This document shows positions 1-7,292 of a stretch of 12,361 nucleotides of DNA, piece by piece. How positions within the stretch are numbered: position 1 is the stretch's first letter; the number at the start of each line of letters is the position of its first letter. The notes under the pieces are model-generated. The model did no database searches and was not told the origin of the DNA. It saw only the letters and a list, made by a program, of their open reading frames with translations. Source of the stretch: UBA1081 sp964454355 (lineage in GTDB: Bacteria; Bacillota; Clostridia; Oscillospirales; Acutalibacteraceae); contig CAYVTA010000064.1 in assembly GCA_964454355.1 (NCBI GenBank), forward strand, positions 1 through 12,361, read 5' to 3'. The translations under genes and the position numbers were made by a program.

Positions 1-33
1 AAACAATAATTTATCTGCGACAAATTATTGTTT
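1..33. repeat. Perfect 12-bp inverted repeat beside the prfB promoter
   Basis: Positions 1-12 (AAACAATAATTT) are the exact reverse complement of 22-33, separated by a 9-nt spacer. The right arm overlaps the first two bases of the -35 hexamer at 32-37, so a protein bound here could affect initiation. The stem is entirely A/T except one C-G pair and has no following T-run, so it is a poor intrinsic terminator for an upstream gene. The core CAATAATT-N11-AATTATTG (4-30) recurs exactly at 9624-9650. The repeat may extend beyond the window start, which cannot be seen. An operator role is inference. Confidence 0.6.
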
Positions 34-60
34 GACAAATTCATTACACACTGTTATAAT
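32..60 (+). promoter_or_regulatory. Consensus sigma-A promoter for prfB
   Basis: A perfect -35 hexamer TTGACA (32-37) and a perfect -10 hexamer TATAAT (55-60) are separated by exactly 17 bp. Transcription would start near 66-68, giving a leader of about 40 nt before the prfB start at 106. It is the only full-consensus promoter seen upstream of prfB and the metal transporter genes, so it probably serves all four. Confidence 0.85.
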
Positions 61-105
61 ATATGATGTATGTTTATATGATTTTTTAATAACAGGAGAA
101 AATAT

Positions 106-1233
106 ATGTTACAGTACGAAGAACTCAAATTAACGCTCAAGGAATGCGAAAAACCTATAAAAGAGCTGGAGGATGCACTCGGGCTCAAATCAATGACAAA
201 GGAGATCGAAGAGCTTGAGCTCAAAGCGGCTCAGGAAGATTTCTGGAACGATATCGACAACAGTCAGAAAATCCTTCAGCGTACAGCTATGCTCAAGGGC
301 AAGGTTGAAAAATACACCCGTCTTTGCTCTGACTATGAGGACACAATGACTCTTATCGAGCTTGCAAATGACGAAGAAGACGATTCCATGATTGAGGAAT
401 GCACAAATGCCGTAAATGCAGTAAAGGCTGAGCTTGATTCCCAGACTCTTTCAACGCTTCTTACAGGTGAGTATGACAGCAAAAACGCAATTCTCACTCT
501 TCATGCAGGTGCAGGCGGAACAGAGGCTCAGGACTGGGCACAGATGCTTTTCAGAATGTATCACAGATGGGGCGAACGCCACGGCTTCAAAACAACAACT
601 GTAGACTACCTTGACGGTGACGAAGCCGGTCTTAAATCTGCAACCATCATGGTCGAAGGTGAAAATGCTTACGGATACTTAAAGGGAGAGATGGGCGTTC
701 ACAGACTTGTCAGAATTTCCCCCTTTGACTCTTCAGGAAGAAGACATACTTCTTTTGCATCTCTTGAAGTTATGCCCGAAATTGACGACTCGGTTGAAGT
801 TGACATCAATCCTGCTGACATTAAAATGGATGTATACCGTGCAAGCGGTGCAGGCGGTCAGAAGGTTAACAAAACTTCATCTGCTGTCCGTCTTACTCAT
901 ATTCCTACAGGCATAGTTGTTGCCTGTCAGGTTGAAAGAAGCCAGTATCAGAACAGAGATGTGGCTATGACAATGCTTAAATCAAAGCTCATTGAAATCA
1001 AAGAGAGAGAAAACCTTGAAAAAATAGAAGATATCAAGGGTGAACAGAGAGAAATCGCATGGGGCAGCCAGATACGTTCCTATGTTTTCATGCCCTATAC
1101 TCTTGCAAAGGACAACAGAACAGGCTATGAAAACGGCAACATAAACAGCGTTATGGACGGCGACATTGACGGGTTCATAAACTCCTATCTGAGAATGCAA
1201 GCTAACGAAAAGCTTAACAATGCAGACAATTAA
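106..1233 (+). CDS. prfB: Peptide chain release factor 2 (RF2)
   Basis: RF2 recognises UGA and UAA stop codons in the ribosomal A site and triggers hydrolysis of the peptidyl-tRNA. The 375-residue product has the family's full length. The stop-codon recognition tripeptide SPF is at residues 205-207, which separates RF2 from RF1 (PxT). The catalytic GGQ is at 250-252 inside GAGGQKVNK. An N-terminal helical domain precedes them. The start is ATG 106 with AGGAG at 94-98. Many bacterial prfB genes carry an in-frame UGA near codon 25 that needs a +1 frameshift; here the frame is open throughout (codons for ELEDALGLKSM lie where the shift site would be), so that autoregulation is absent. The end overlaps or abuts the metal-binding lipoprotein gene downstream. 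Confidence 0.97.
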   Translation: MLQYEELKLTLKECEKPIKELEDALGLKSMTKEIEELELKAAQEDFWNDIDNSQKILQRTAMLKGKVEKYTRLCSDYEDTMTLIELANDEEDDSMIEECTNAVNAVKAELDSQTLSTLLTGEYDSKNAILTLHAGAGGTEAQDWAQMLFRMYHRWGERHGFKTTTVDYLDGDEAGLKSATIMVEGENAYGYLKGEMGVHRLVRISPFDSSGRRHTSFASLEVMPEIDDSVEVDINPADIKMDVYRASGAGGQKVNKTSSAVRLTHIPTGIVVACQVERSQYQNRDVAMTMLKSKLIEIKERENLEKIEDIKGEQREIAWGSQIRSYVFMPYTLAKDNRTGYENGNINSVMDGDIDGFINSYLRMQANEKLNNADN

Positions 1234-1246
1234 CGGGGGCAAACTC

Positions 1247-2224
1247 TTGAAAAAATTTTTTATTTATATTCTGTCCGTAACACTTGTGCTTTGCTGTTTT
1301 TCCTCCTGCACAGGTAATTCTGACAAGACAGAGCTCCTATCGGACTCTGCTGTATCAGATGACGGATTGTTTATAGTAACAACGATTTTCCCGATATACG
1401 ATTGGGTCAGAAATATAACAGGCTCTTCTTCAAATCTTGTTTATCTTGATGAAAGCGGAATTGATCTTCATTCTTTTGAGCCTACTGCAAATGACATTAT
1501 TACTCTTTCAAAGGCAGATATTTTTATCTGTATCGGCGGTGCTTCGGATGAATGGGCAGATGCCGCCGTAAGCTCTTCTCAAAACGAAGATCTCGTCGTA
1601 ATAAGGCTTATTGACATTACAGACGGTCTGACAGAAGAAACAGTTGAGGGAATGCAGGAAGAGACTGACGAACTTGATCACGGTCAAGATACTTCGGAGC
1701 TTGACGAGCACATATGGCTGTCACTGAAAAACGCTCAAACAGCAGTCTCGGCAATAGCGAACAATCTGTGCGAACTTGACAGCACAAACAAAGAAGCATA
1801 TCTGAAAAACGCTGAAAATTACAACGAAAAGCTTTCCGAGCTTGATAAAAAATATGCTCAGGCGGTAACAAATTCTGCCAACAATACTCTTGTTTTTGCA
1901 GACAGATTCCCATTCCGTTATCTTACAGAGGATTACGGCATTGAATATTACGCTGCATTTCCCGGCTGTTCCGCAGAATCGGAAGCCAGCTTTGAAACGA
2001 TCACTTTTCTTATTGAAAAAACAAATGAACTGGGGCTTAATTATATAATTGTTCTTGAAAACTCCGACGGAAAGCTTGCTTCAACCGTTTCCGATGAAAC
2101 GGGAGCCGAAATACTTACACTCAATTCCTGTCAATCTGTTACATCTGATGATGTTGAAAACGGCAGAACATATCTTTCCGCAATGGAAGAAAATCTTGCA
2201 ATCCTCACGGAGGCATTAAGCTGA
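1247..2224 (+). CDS. Zn/Mn-type ABC transporter substrate-binding lipoprotein (ZnuA/AdcA-like)
   Basis: This is a cluster A-I metal-binding lipoprotein that would deliver zinc or manganese to the permease and ATPase encoded next. I prefer the TTG start at 1247. A G-run (1235-1239) sits 7 nt upstream, and the product then opens directly with a lipoprotein signal: a KK pair, a hydrophobic stretch, and a lipobox-like FSSC with Cys21. An in-frame ATG at 1220, inside prfB, lacks a ribosome site but would also give a signal peptide. Likely metal ligands are His75 (GIDLHSFEP) and His155 (DEHIWLSL), flanking an acidic loop with only one further His. Where classical members carry a third His, this one has FADRFPFRY (Asp219), and near the C-terminus LNSCQS replaces the usual Asp-containing segment. 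The protein is therefore a divergent subfamily member and its metal is not settled. Its stop overlaps the next start by one base. Confidence 0.88.
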   Translation: MKKFFIYILSVTLVLCCFSSCTGNSDKTELLSDSAVSDDGLFIVTTIFPIYDWVRNITGSSSNLVYLDESGIDLHSFEPTANDIITLSKADIFICIGGASDEWADAAVSSSQNEDLVVIRLIDITDGLTEETVEGMQEETDELDHGQDTSELDEHIWLSLKNAQTAVSAIANNLCELDSTNKEAYLKNAENYNEKLSELDKKYAQAVTNSANNTLVFADRFPFRYLTEDYGIEYYAAFPGCSAESEASFETITFLIEKTNELGLNYIIVLENSDGKLASTVSDETGAEILTLNSCQSVTSDDVENGRTYLSAMEENLAILTEALS

Positions 2225-2934
2225 TGGCATTGATCACTTGCAAAAATCTTTCCCTTGCATATGAGGGAAAGCCAATAGTTACCGATATTGATTTTGCAGT
2301 TAACGCCGGTGACTATCTGTGCATAGTCGGTGAAAACGGTTCGGGCAAGAGCACTCTTATGAGGACTCTGCTCGGGCTCAAAACACCTTTTTCGGGAGAA
2401 ATTATATTCGGCGAAGGGCTGTGCAAAAACAATCTGGGCTATCTGCCTCAGCAGACACAGATTCAGAGGGACTTTCCCGCTTCGGTCAAAGAAATCGTAT
2501 TGTCAGGCTGTCTGTCCTCAAACGGAATCAGACCGTTTTTCAGCAAGGAACAGAAAAAAAGAGCTCAGGACAACATGGAAAAGCTGGGCATTGCCGACAT
2601 TCAAAACCGTTGCTACCGAGAGCTTTCCGGAGGTCAGCAACAGAGAGTGCTCCTTGCAAGAGCTCTTTGTGCGGCAAACAAGCTGCTTATTCTTGACGAG
2701 CCTGCAGCAGGTCTTGATCCTGTAGTAACAGCAGATATGTACTCAATTATCGAAAAACTTAACAAAAATGATAAGATGACCATTATAATGGTATCGCATG
2801 ATATTACTCAAGCCGTAAAATATGCCACACACATACTTCATATCAGTGAAAAGCCGCTGTTTTTCGGCAAAACTCAGGATTATCTGTTTTCCGATGCCTG
2901 CAACCTCTTAAAAAAGGAGGCTGACGGCAAATGA
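2224..2934 (+). CDS. Metal ABC transporter ATP-binding protein (ZnuC-like)
   Basis: This cytoplasmic ATPase powers the metal importer. All ABC motifs are present: Walker A GENGSGKST (36-44), Q-loop near LPQQ (74-77), signature LSGGQ (134-138), Walker B LLILDE (154-159) and the switch His192 (VSHD). Its 236 residues fit the usual length for ZnuC/AdcC/MntB-type subunits. The start ATG overlaps the lipoprotein stop (TGATG), with GGAGG at 2209-2213. The stop overlaps the permease start as ATGA. These overlaps point to translational coupling. The family is clear from its neighbours, but zinc versus manganese cannot be read from the ATPase. Confidence 0.95.
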   Translation: MALITCKNLSLAYEGKPIVTDIDFAVNAGDYLCIVGENGSGKSTLMRTLLGLKTPFSGEIIFGEGLCKNNLGYLPQQTQIQRDFPASVKEIVLSGCLSSNGIRPFFSKEQKKRAQDNMEKLGIADIQNRCYRELSGGQQQRVLLARALCAANKLLILDEPAAGLDPVVTADMYSIIEKLNKNDKMTIIMVSHDITQAVKYATHILHISEKPLFFGKTQDYLFSDACNLLKKEADGK

Positions 2935-3767
2935 ATATAATAGAAACTTTGAACCACTATTTATCCTATGATTTTGTAAAATTCGCCCTTATTGCAGGCG
3001 TGCTCGTATCTCTTTGTGCGGCACTGCTTGGTGTAAATTTAGTTCTGAAACGTTACTCAATGATTGGTGACGGGTTGTCTCACGTAGCATTCGGAGCGAC
3101 AGCAATCGCAGCGGTACTCAATGTTACTCCCATATATGTTGCCCTGCCTGTTACAATACTTGCAGCAGTGCTTCTTTTGAGAATGGGACAAAACACAAAA
3201 ATCAAAGGTGATGCCGCAACTGCGATGATATCTGTAGCCGCATTGGCACTGGGATATATGCTGATGAACATTTTTTCAACAAATGCAAACATCAGCGGTG
3301 ATGTATGCACGACACTTTTCGGCTCAACATCAATTCTCACCCTTTCAAAAACAGATGTTTATATGTGTCTTGCTCTCGCAGCAGTAGTAATTATTTGCTA
3401 TATCGTTTTTTACAACAGACTTTTCACTGTCACATTTGACGAAAACTTTGCTAGTGCAACGGGAACAAACACCGGCATTTATAATTTTGCCCTTGCAATC
3501 ATTACGGCTGTGGTGATAGTTCTTGCGATGAATATTGTCGGAGCATTGCTTGTCTCTGCACTTATCATCTTCCCGTCACTTTCAGCAATGAGAATTTTCA
3601 AAAGCTTTAAAAGCGTTGTTATAAGCTCGGCAATTATTGCAGTAGTATGCTCACTTTTGGGAATTTTTGCCTCAATGATTTTTGACACTCCCGTAGGAGC
3701 TACGATAGTCACTGCCGATGCAATTGTATTCGGCATAGCTTGCATTGCAGGCAAAGTAAAAAAATAA
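2931..3767 (+). CDS. Metal ABC transporter permease (ZnuB-like, ABC-3 family)
   Basis: This is the integral membrane channel of the importer and would act as a homodimer with the adjacent ATPase. Its 278 residues form a series of hydrophobic segments consistent with about eight to nine membrane helices. ABC-3 family features are visible: an early LKRYSMIGDGLSHVAFG segment and a late ALLVSALIIFPSLSA segment, both typical of ZnuB/AdcB/MntC permeases. The start is ATG 2931 with AAAGGAGG at 2913-2920, overlapping the ATPase stop by four bases. It is the last gene of this run, and a T-rich hairpin candidate begins at its stop codon. Confidence 0.95.
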   Translation: MNIIETLNHYLSYDFVKFALIAGVLVSLCAALLGVNLVLKRYSMIGDGLSHVAFGATAIAAVLNVTPIYVALPVTILAAVLLLRMGQNTKIKGDAATAMISVAALALGYMLMNIFSTNANISGDVCTTLFGSTSILTLSKTDVYMCLALAAVVIICYIVFYNRLFTVTFDENFASATGTNTGIYNFALAIITAVVIVLAMNIVGALLVSALIIFPSLSAMRIFKSFKSVVISSAIIAVVCSLLGIFASMIFDTPVGATIVTADAIVFGIACIAGKVKK

Positions 3768-3794
3768 TATTATAAAGATGTAATATTCTTTTTT
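3766..3794 (+). terminator. Weak AT-rich terminator candidate after the metal transporter
   Basis: AATATTA (3766-3772) and TAATATT (3781-3787) form a 7-bp stem with an 8-nt loop, followed one base later by six T (3789-3794). The A-run before the stem can extend pairing into the T-run. The stem has no G-C pair, so termination may be partial and some read-through into the next gene is possible. Confidence 0.45.
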
Positions 3795-3841
3795 CTCTTG
3801 TCAACAATAAACATATATTGCAATTAAGGAGAAAAAAGAAA

Positions 3842-4585
3842 ATGTCCTGCATAAATACAGATCCTTTCAGCTTTACAACACCGTCGCCCTATTCTTCGGA
3901 TGATCAAGCACCTACATCGGATAGTGATGCAAAAGAAGACGCCGACAGCTCCGCAGCGGACGGCAGTGTTACAATAAATAAAAACGGACATTTTATACAC
4001 TGTCTTACAATAATAGGACAGGTGGAAGGGCATTATATTCTTCCGTCCGGAACAAAAGCAACAAAATATGAACACGTAATTCCTCAGCTCGTTGCCATTG
4101 AAGAAAGCAACGATATACAGGGACTTATAGTAATTCTCAATACAGTAGGCGGCGACATAGAAGCCGGACTTGCCATTGCAGAGCTTATCGCAGGAATGAA
4201 AAAGCCCGTAGTTTCATTAGTCCTCGGCGGCGGTCATTCTATAGGCGTACCTCTTGCGGTATCAGCAGACAGGTCGTTTATAGCACCGTCTGCGACAATG
4301 ACAATTCACCCTGTAAGAATGACAGGTCTTGTTTTGGGTGTACCGCAGACACTCAGTTACTTTCAGAATATGCAGGAAAGAATCGTCCGATTCGTCTGCG
4401 AAAATTCAAAAATAGAGCCCGAACGATTCCGTTCGCTTATGCACGCTACAGGCGAGCTTGTGACAGACGTTGGTACTGTTCTCAACGGAGATTCCGCCGT
4501 AAAAGAAGGTATTATCGACTCAACGGGAACCCTGAGTGATGCGTTGGAATGTTTATACGGATTGATTGAAAACAATGATTTATAA
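3842..4585 (+). CDS. tepA: ClpP-like serine peptidase, TepA family
   Basis: This is a ClpP/crotonase-fold serine peptidase without an attached ATPase. In Bacillus subtilis the relative TepA lies just before spoIIIE and has been linked to spore small acid-soluble protein turnover; that role is carried over here by similarity and position only. The 247-residue product begins with about 40 Ser/Asp/Ala-rich residues of low complexity. The ClpP-like core follows: the substrate-strand region TVGGDIEAG, the nucleophile motif GGGHSIG with Ser133, and a candidate catalytic His156 in TIHPVR, a Ser-to-His spacing close to that of ClpP. The start is ATG 3842, with AAGGAG at 3826-3831. An upstream in-frame TTG at 3818 lies before that ribosome site and is rejected. 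It sits directly upstream of the FtsK/SpoIIIE gene, a conserved arrangement. Confidence 0.88.
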   Translation: MSCINTDPFSFTTPSPYSSDDQAPTSDSDAKEDADSSAADGSVTINKNGHFIHCLTIIGQVEGHYILPSGTKATKYEHVIPQLVAIEESNDIQGLIVILNTVGGDIEAGLAIAELIAGMKKPVVSLVLGGGHSIGVPLAVSADRSFIAPSATMTIHPVRMTGLVLGVPQTLSYFQNMQERIVRFVCENSKIEPERFRSLMHATGELVTDVGTVLNGDSAVKEGIIDSTGTLSDALECLYGLIENNDL

Positions 4586-4587
4586 AA

Positions 4588-4611
4588 CGGGGCGACAGCG
4601 TGTCGTCCCCG
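4588..4611 (+). other. GC-rich hairpin between tepA and ftsK
   Basis: CGGGGCGACA (4588-4597) pairs with the segment at 4601-4611 through two 5-bp blocks, with one bulged T at 4606 and a 3-nt loop (GCG). It is the most GC-rich stem in the window. No T-run follows on the + strand, so it is not a convincing terminator. A role in mRNA processing or stability between tepA and ftsK is possible but inferred. Confidence 0.5.
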
Positions 4612-4658
4612 ACAGAAAAATGCAAATTGATTTTGCGATTAATTCAAAGGAGACCAAA

Positions 4659-7280
4659 ATGGCTGAAGATAAGAAAAAGCAGACATCTTCAAAAAAGAAT
4701 ACAACCACAAAGGCAGGAACAAAAACTCAGCAGAAAAAAAAGCGTATGACGAAAGCTGAGCTGGAACAGCTCCGCATGGAGGAAGAGATAAGGAAAGCTG
4801 AATACATAAAAAAACGTAATCAGACCTTTGCACTTGCCGTATTCGGAGTTTCACTTGTACTTTTGAGCGTAGTTCTTATCCCTGCATCACAAGGAACTGT
4901 GTGGCATTCTATCCGTGGACTTTTCTTCGGACTTTTCGGTTATTCCGCATTTTTCCTTCCGATAGTACTCATATACATAGCTATCATGATGACACTTGAA
5001 AAAATGGAGCAGGCTATCGGCAAAAAAATCTGTCAGGGCGTACTGATGGTATTCTTTATCAGTGCATTTGCCTATGTAATAAGCCATGAGGGTGACATTT
5101 CCTTCGGTAAAGACATATCGAATGAATTTTTAATGTATTTCAATTCGAGTAAAATCGGATGGGGTATTTTCGGTGCTCTTATAGGTGAAATACTTATGCT
5201 GGCAGGCTCGTCAAAAGCTCCCGCCATTGCAATTCTCGCAATACTTATCTTCCTTTCATTCATGTTCCTTACAGGCTTTACCCTTATAAAGCTTTACAGA
5301 GGTATTGAAAAGCCTGCTAAAAAAGTGAGCGACAAAGTCGGTGACAAAATTGAAAAAGTCAAGCAGGAACGGGCTGAACGTGAAGAATATTCAGAAGAAA
5401 ACAGAAAACAAAAAAGAGGTCATCTCTATGTTTACACACAGGAAGATCTGCTTGAAGATGACGAACAGCCTGTAACCAAAAAGAAAAAAATACAGGACAA
5501 GCTTACCGTTGAAACGGTTGAAGAGGACACAAAAGCTGAATCTGTTGAAGAGCTAATTGAACAGCTCGCTCCCGAAGATCCCGTAAAAGAGGAAGAAAGC
5601 GAAGAAACGGAAGAAATCAAGGATATCTTTGCTTTAGCCGCCGAGAAACAGGCAGCAGAAGAGGAGAAAAAATTATCAAAGTCAGAAATTGAGGAAGCCA
5701 AGCTCAACGTTACACAAGAAATCCAACAAAATGAAACAGAGAGTGAGGATAACTATATGTTACCTCCTCTTGACTGTCTCAGACTTCCTGTCAGAAATAC
5801 CAGAACAGCCTCACAGGCTGACCTGAAAGCTACTGCAGACAAGCTTATTGAAGCACTTAACAGCTTCAATGTTTCAGCTACAGTTATTGATGTAGTTCCC
5901 GGTCCGTCTGTTACAAGATACGAACTGGCTCCTGCTCCCGGCGTAAAAATCAGCAAGTTTACAGGTCTTGCGGATGACCTTGCTCTACATCTTGCTGCCC
6001 CTGCAGGCGTCAGAATCGAAGCACCTATTCCCAACAAATCTGCAATCGGTATCGAGGTTCCCAACAGAGGCAGAACAACCGTTACCATGCGTGAGATAGT
6101 AGACAGTGACATATATACAAAGGCTACAGCAAAAAGCAAGCTCAATGTTGCTTTGGGTAAGGATATTGCAGGCAATATCGTATGTGCAGATCTTGCAAAA
6201 ATGCCCCATCTGCTTATTGCAGGTACTACAGGCTCGGGTAAATCCGTATGTCTTAACGCAATGATCGTAAGCCTTTTATACAATGCCAAACCCAGTGAAG
6301 TAAAGCTTCTGCTAATAGACCCGAAACAGGTTGAATTTGCCGTATACAACGGCATCCCTCACCTGTTGGTTCCCGTTGTATCGGATGCAAGAAAAGCCGC
6401 CGGTGCTCTGGGCTGGGCAGTTACGGAGATGCTCAACCGTTACAAAACCTTTACAGATAACGGCGTAAGAGATATCGGCTCATACAACAAGCTGTGTGAT
6501 TCAGATCAGTCCCTTCAGAAAATGTCGCAAATCGTTATTGTTATTGATGAGCTGTCAGACCTGATGTCCGTTGCTCCTTCAGAGGTTGAAAATTCAATTA
6601 CAAGACTTGCACAGATGGCACGTGCTGCCGGTATGCACCTTGTAGTTGCAACTCAAAGACCGTCGGTTGACGTCATCACAGGTCTTATCAAGGCAAACAT
6701 CCCCTCAAGACTTGCCCTTTCCGTTTCATCTCAGGTTGACTCAAGAACAATTCTTGATGCTTCCGGTGCTGAAAAGCTGCTGGGTCTCGGCGATATGCTC
6801 TTCTGTCCCGTAGGAACAAGCAAGCCGCACCGTGTACAGGGCTGCTACCTTTCCGATGAGGAAATTGAAAAAGTTGTTGAGTTCGTAAAAACTCAAGAAG
6901 CCACAAGCTACAGTGATGATATACAGCAGGAAATTGAAAAACAGGCTCTCTCTGCCGCACCGAAAAAGGGTGCAAAAGAATCTGAAGGCGGAGCAGTTTC
7001 CGATGCAGATATGCAAATCATAACAAAAGCTGCAGAGCTGGTTATTGACAATCCCGATAAGGCTTCCATTTCTTCTCTCCAGAGACATTTAAGCCTGGGC
7101 TTTGCAAAAGCAGGAAGAATCATGGATGCTCTGGAAGAAAAAGGTGTTGTAGGTCCCCACTCGGGCAGTAAACCCAGAAAAGTGCTGATGTCAAAAGCAC
7201 AATGGTATGAAATGAATGCAATGTCATCAGATGCACCTGCAAGCCCCTCGGAAGAACCTGAAGACACACTGCCATTTTAA
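4659..7280 (+). CDS. ftsK: DNA translocase FtsK/SpoIIIE
   Basis: This is a septum-anchored hexameric motor that pumps chromosomal DNA through the closing division or sporulation septum. The 873-residue product has, in order: a Lys-rich cytoplasmic start (1-55), four or five hydrophobic membrane segments (about 56-75, 88-111, 126-143, 167-183 and 188-212), a charged acidic linker (about 220-365), the FtsK alpha/beta motor, and a C-terminal winged-helix gamma domain (about 784-860) that reads KOPS/SRS-type DNA. Walker A is GTTGSGKS (522-529) and Walker B is IVIVIDE (625-631). The start ATG 4659 has AAAGGAG at 4646-4652; an in-frame TTG at 4566 inside tepA has no such site. The tepA neighbour favours a SpoIIIE role, but an FtsK role in division cannot be excluded. 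The next gene's ribosome site overlaps its stop codon. Confidence 0.96.
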   Translation: MAEDKKKQTSSKKNTTTKAGTKTQQKKKRMTKAELEQLRMEEEIRKAEYIKKRNQTFALAVFGVSLVLLSVVLIPASQGTVWHSIRGLFFGLFGYSAFFLPIVLIYIAIMMTLEKMEQAIGKKICQGVLMVFFISAFAYVISHEGDISFGKDISNEFLMYFNSSKIGWGIFGALIGEILMLAGSSKAPAIAILAILIFLSFMFLTGFTLIKLYRGIEKPAKKVSDKVGDKIEKVKQERAEREEYSEENRKQKRGHLYVYTQEDLLEDDEQPVTKKKKIQDKLTVETVEEDTKAESVEELIEQLAPEDPVKEEESEETEEIKDIFALAAEKQAAEEEKKLSKSEIEEAKLNVTQEIQQNETESEDNYMLPPLDCLRLPVRNTRTASQADLKATADKLIEALNSFNVSATVIDVVPGPSVTRYELAPAPGVKISKFTGLADDLALHLAAPAGVRIEAPIPNKSAIGIEVPNRGRTTVTMREIVDSDIYTKATAKSKLNVALGKDIAGNIVCADLAKMPHLLIAGTTGSGKSVCLNAMIVSLLYNAKPSEVKLLLIDPKQVEFAVYNGIPHLLVPVVSDARKAAGALGWAVTEMLNRYKTFTDNGVRDIGSYNKLCDSDQSLQKMSQIVIVIDELSDLMSVAPSEVENSITRLAQMARAAGMHLVVATQRPSVDVITGLIKANIPSRLALSVSSQVDSRTILDASGAEKLLGLGDMLFCPVGTSKPHRVQGCYLSDEEIEKVVEFVKTQEATSYSDDIQQEIEKQALSAAPKKGAKESEGGAVSDADMQIITKAAELVIDNPDKASISSLQRHLSLGFAKAGRIMDALEEKGVVGPHSGSKPRKVLMSKAQWYEMNAMSSDAPASPSEEPEDTLPF

Positions 7281-7292
7281 GGAGGCATAAAT

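Noticed and set aside
1220..1246. ATG 1220 as start of the metal-binding lipoprotein
   Set aside because: No ribosome site precedes it, while TTG 1247 follows a G-run and begins directly with the signal peptide. It is kept as a second choice because ATG is the commoner codon.
3080..3754. Minus-strand frames opposite the permease gene
   Set aside because: They mirror the hydrophobic permease codons and lack ribosome sites; the + strand gene is unambiguous.
3798..3819. TTGTCA and TATATT as a promoter for tepA
   Set aside because: The spacing is only 10 bp, and a start there would place the ribosome site almost at the 5' end of the mRNA.
3818..3841. Upstream TTG start for tepA
   Set aside because: The AAGGAG ribosome site (3826-3831) lies downstream of this TTG and at correct distance from ATG 3842.
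4566..4658. Upstream TTG start for ftsK
   Set aside because: It would overlap tepA, translate through the GC-rich hairpin and ignore the good AAAGGAG placed 6 nt before ATG 4659.
5753..6355. 200-codon open frame on the minus strand
   Set aside because: It lies wholly antisense to the conserved FtsK motor domain, has low-complexity Ser/Ala/Leu composition and shows no recognisable domain; it is a shadow of biased codons.
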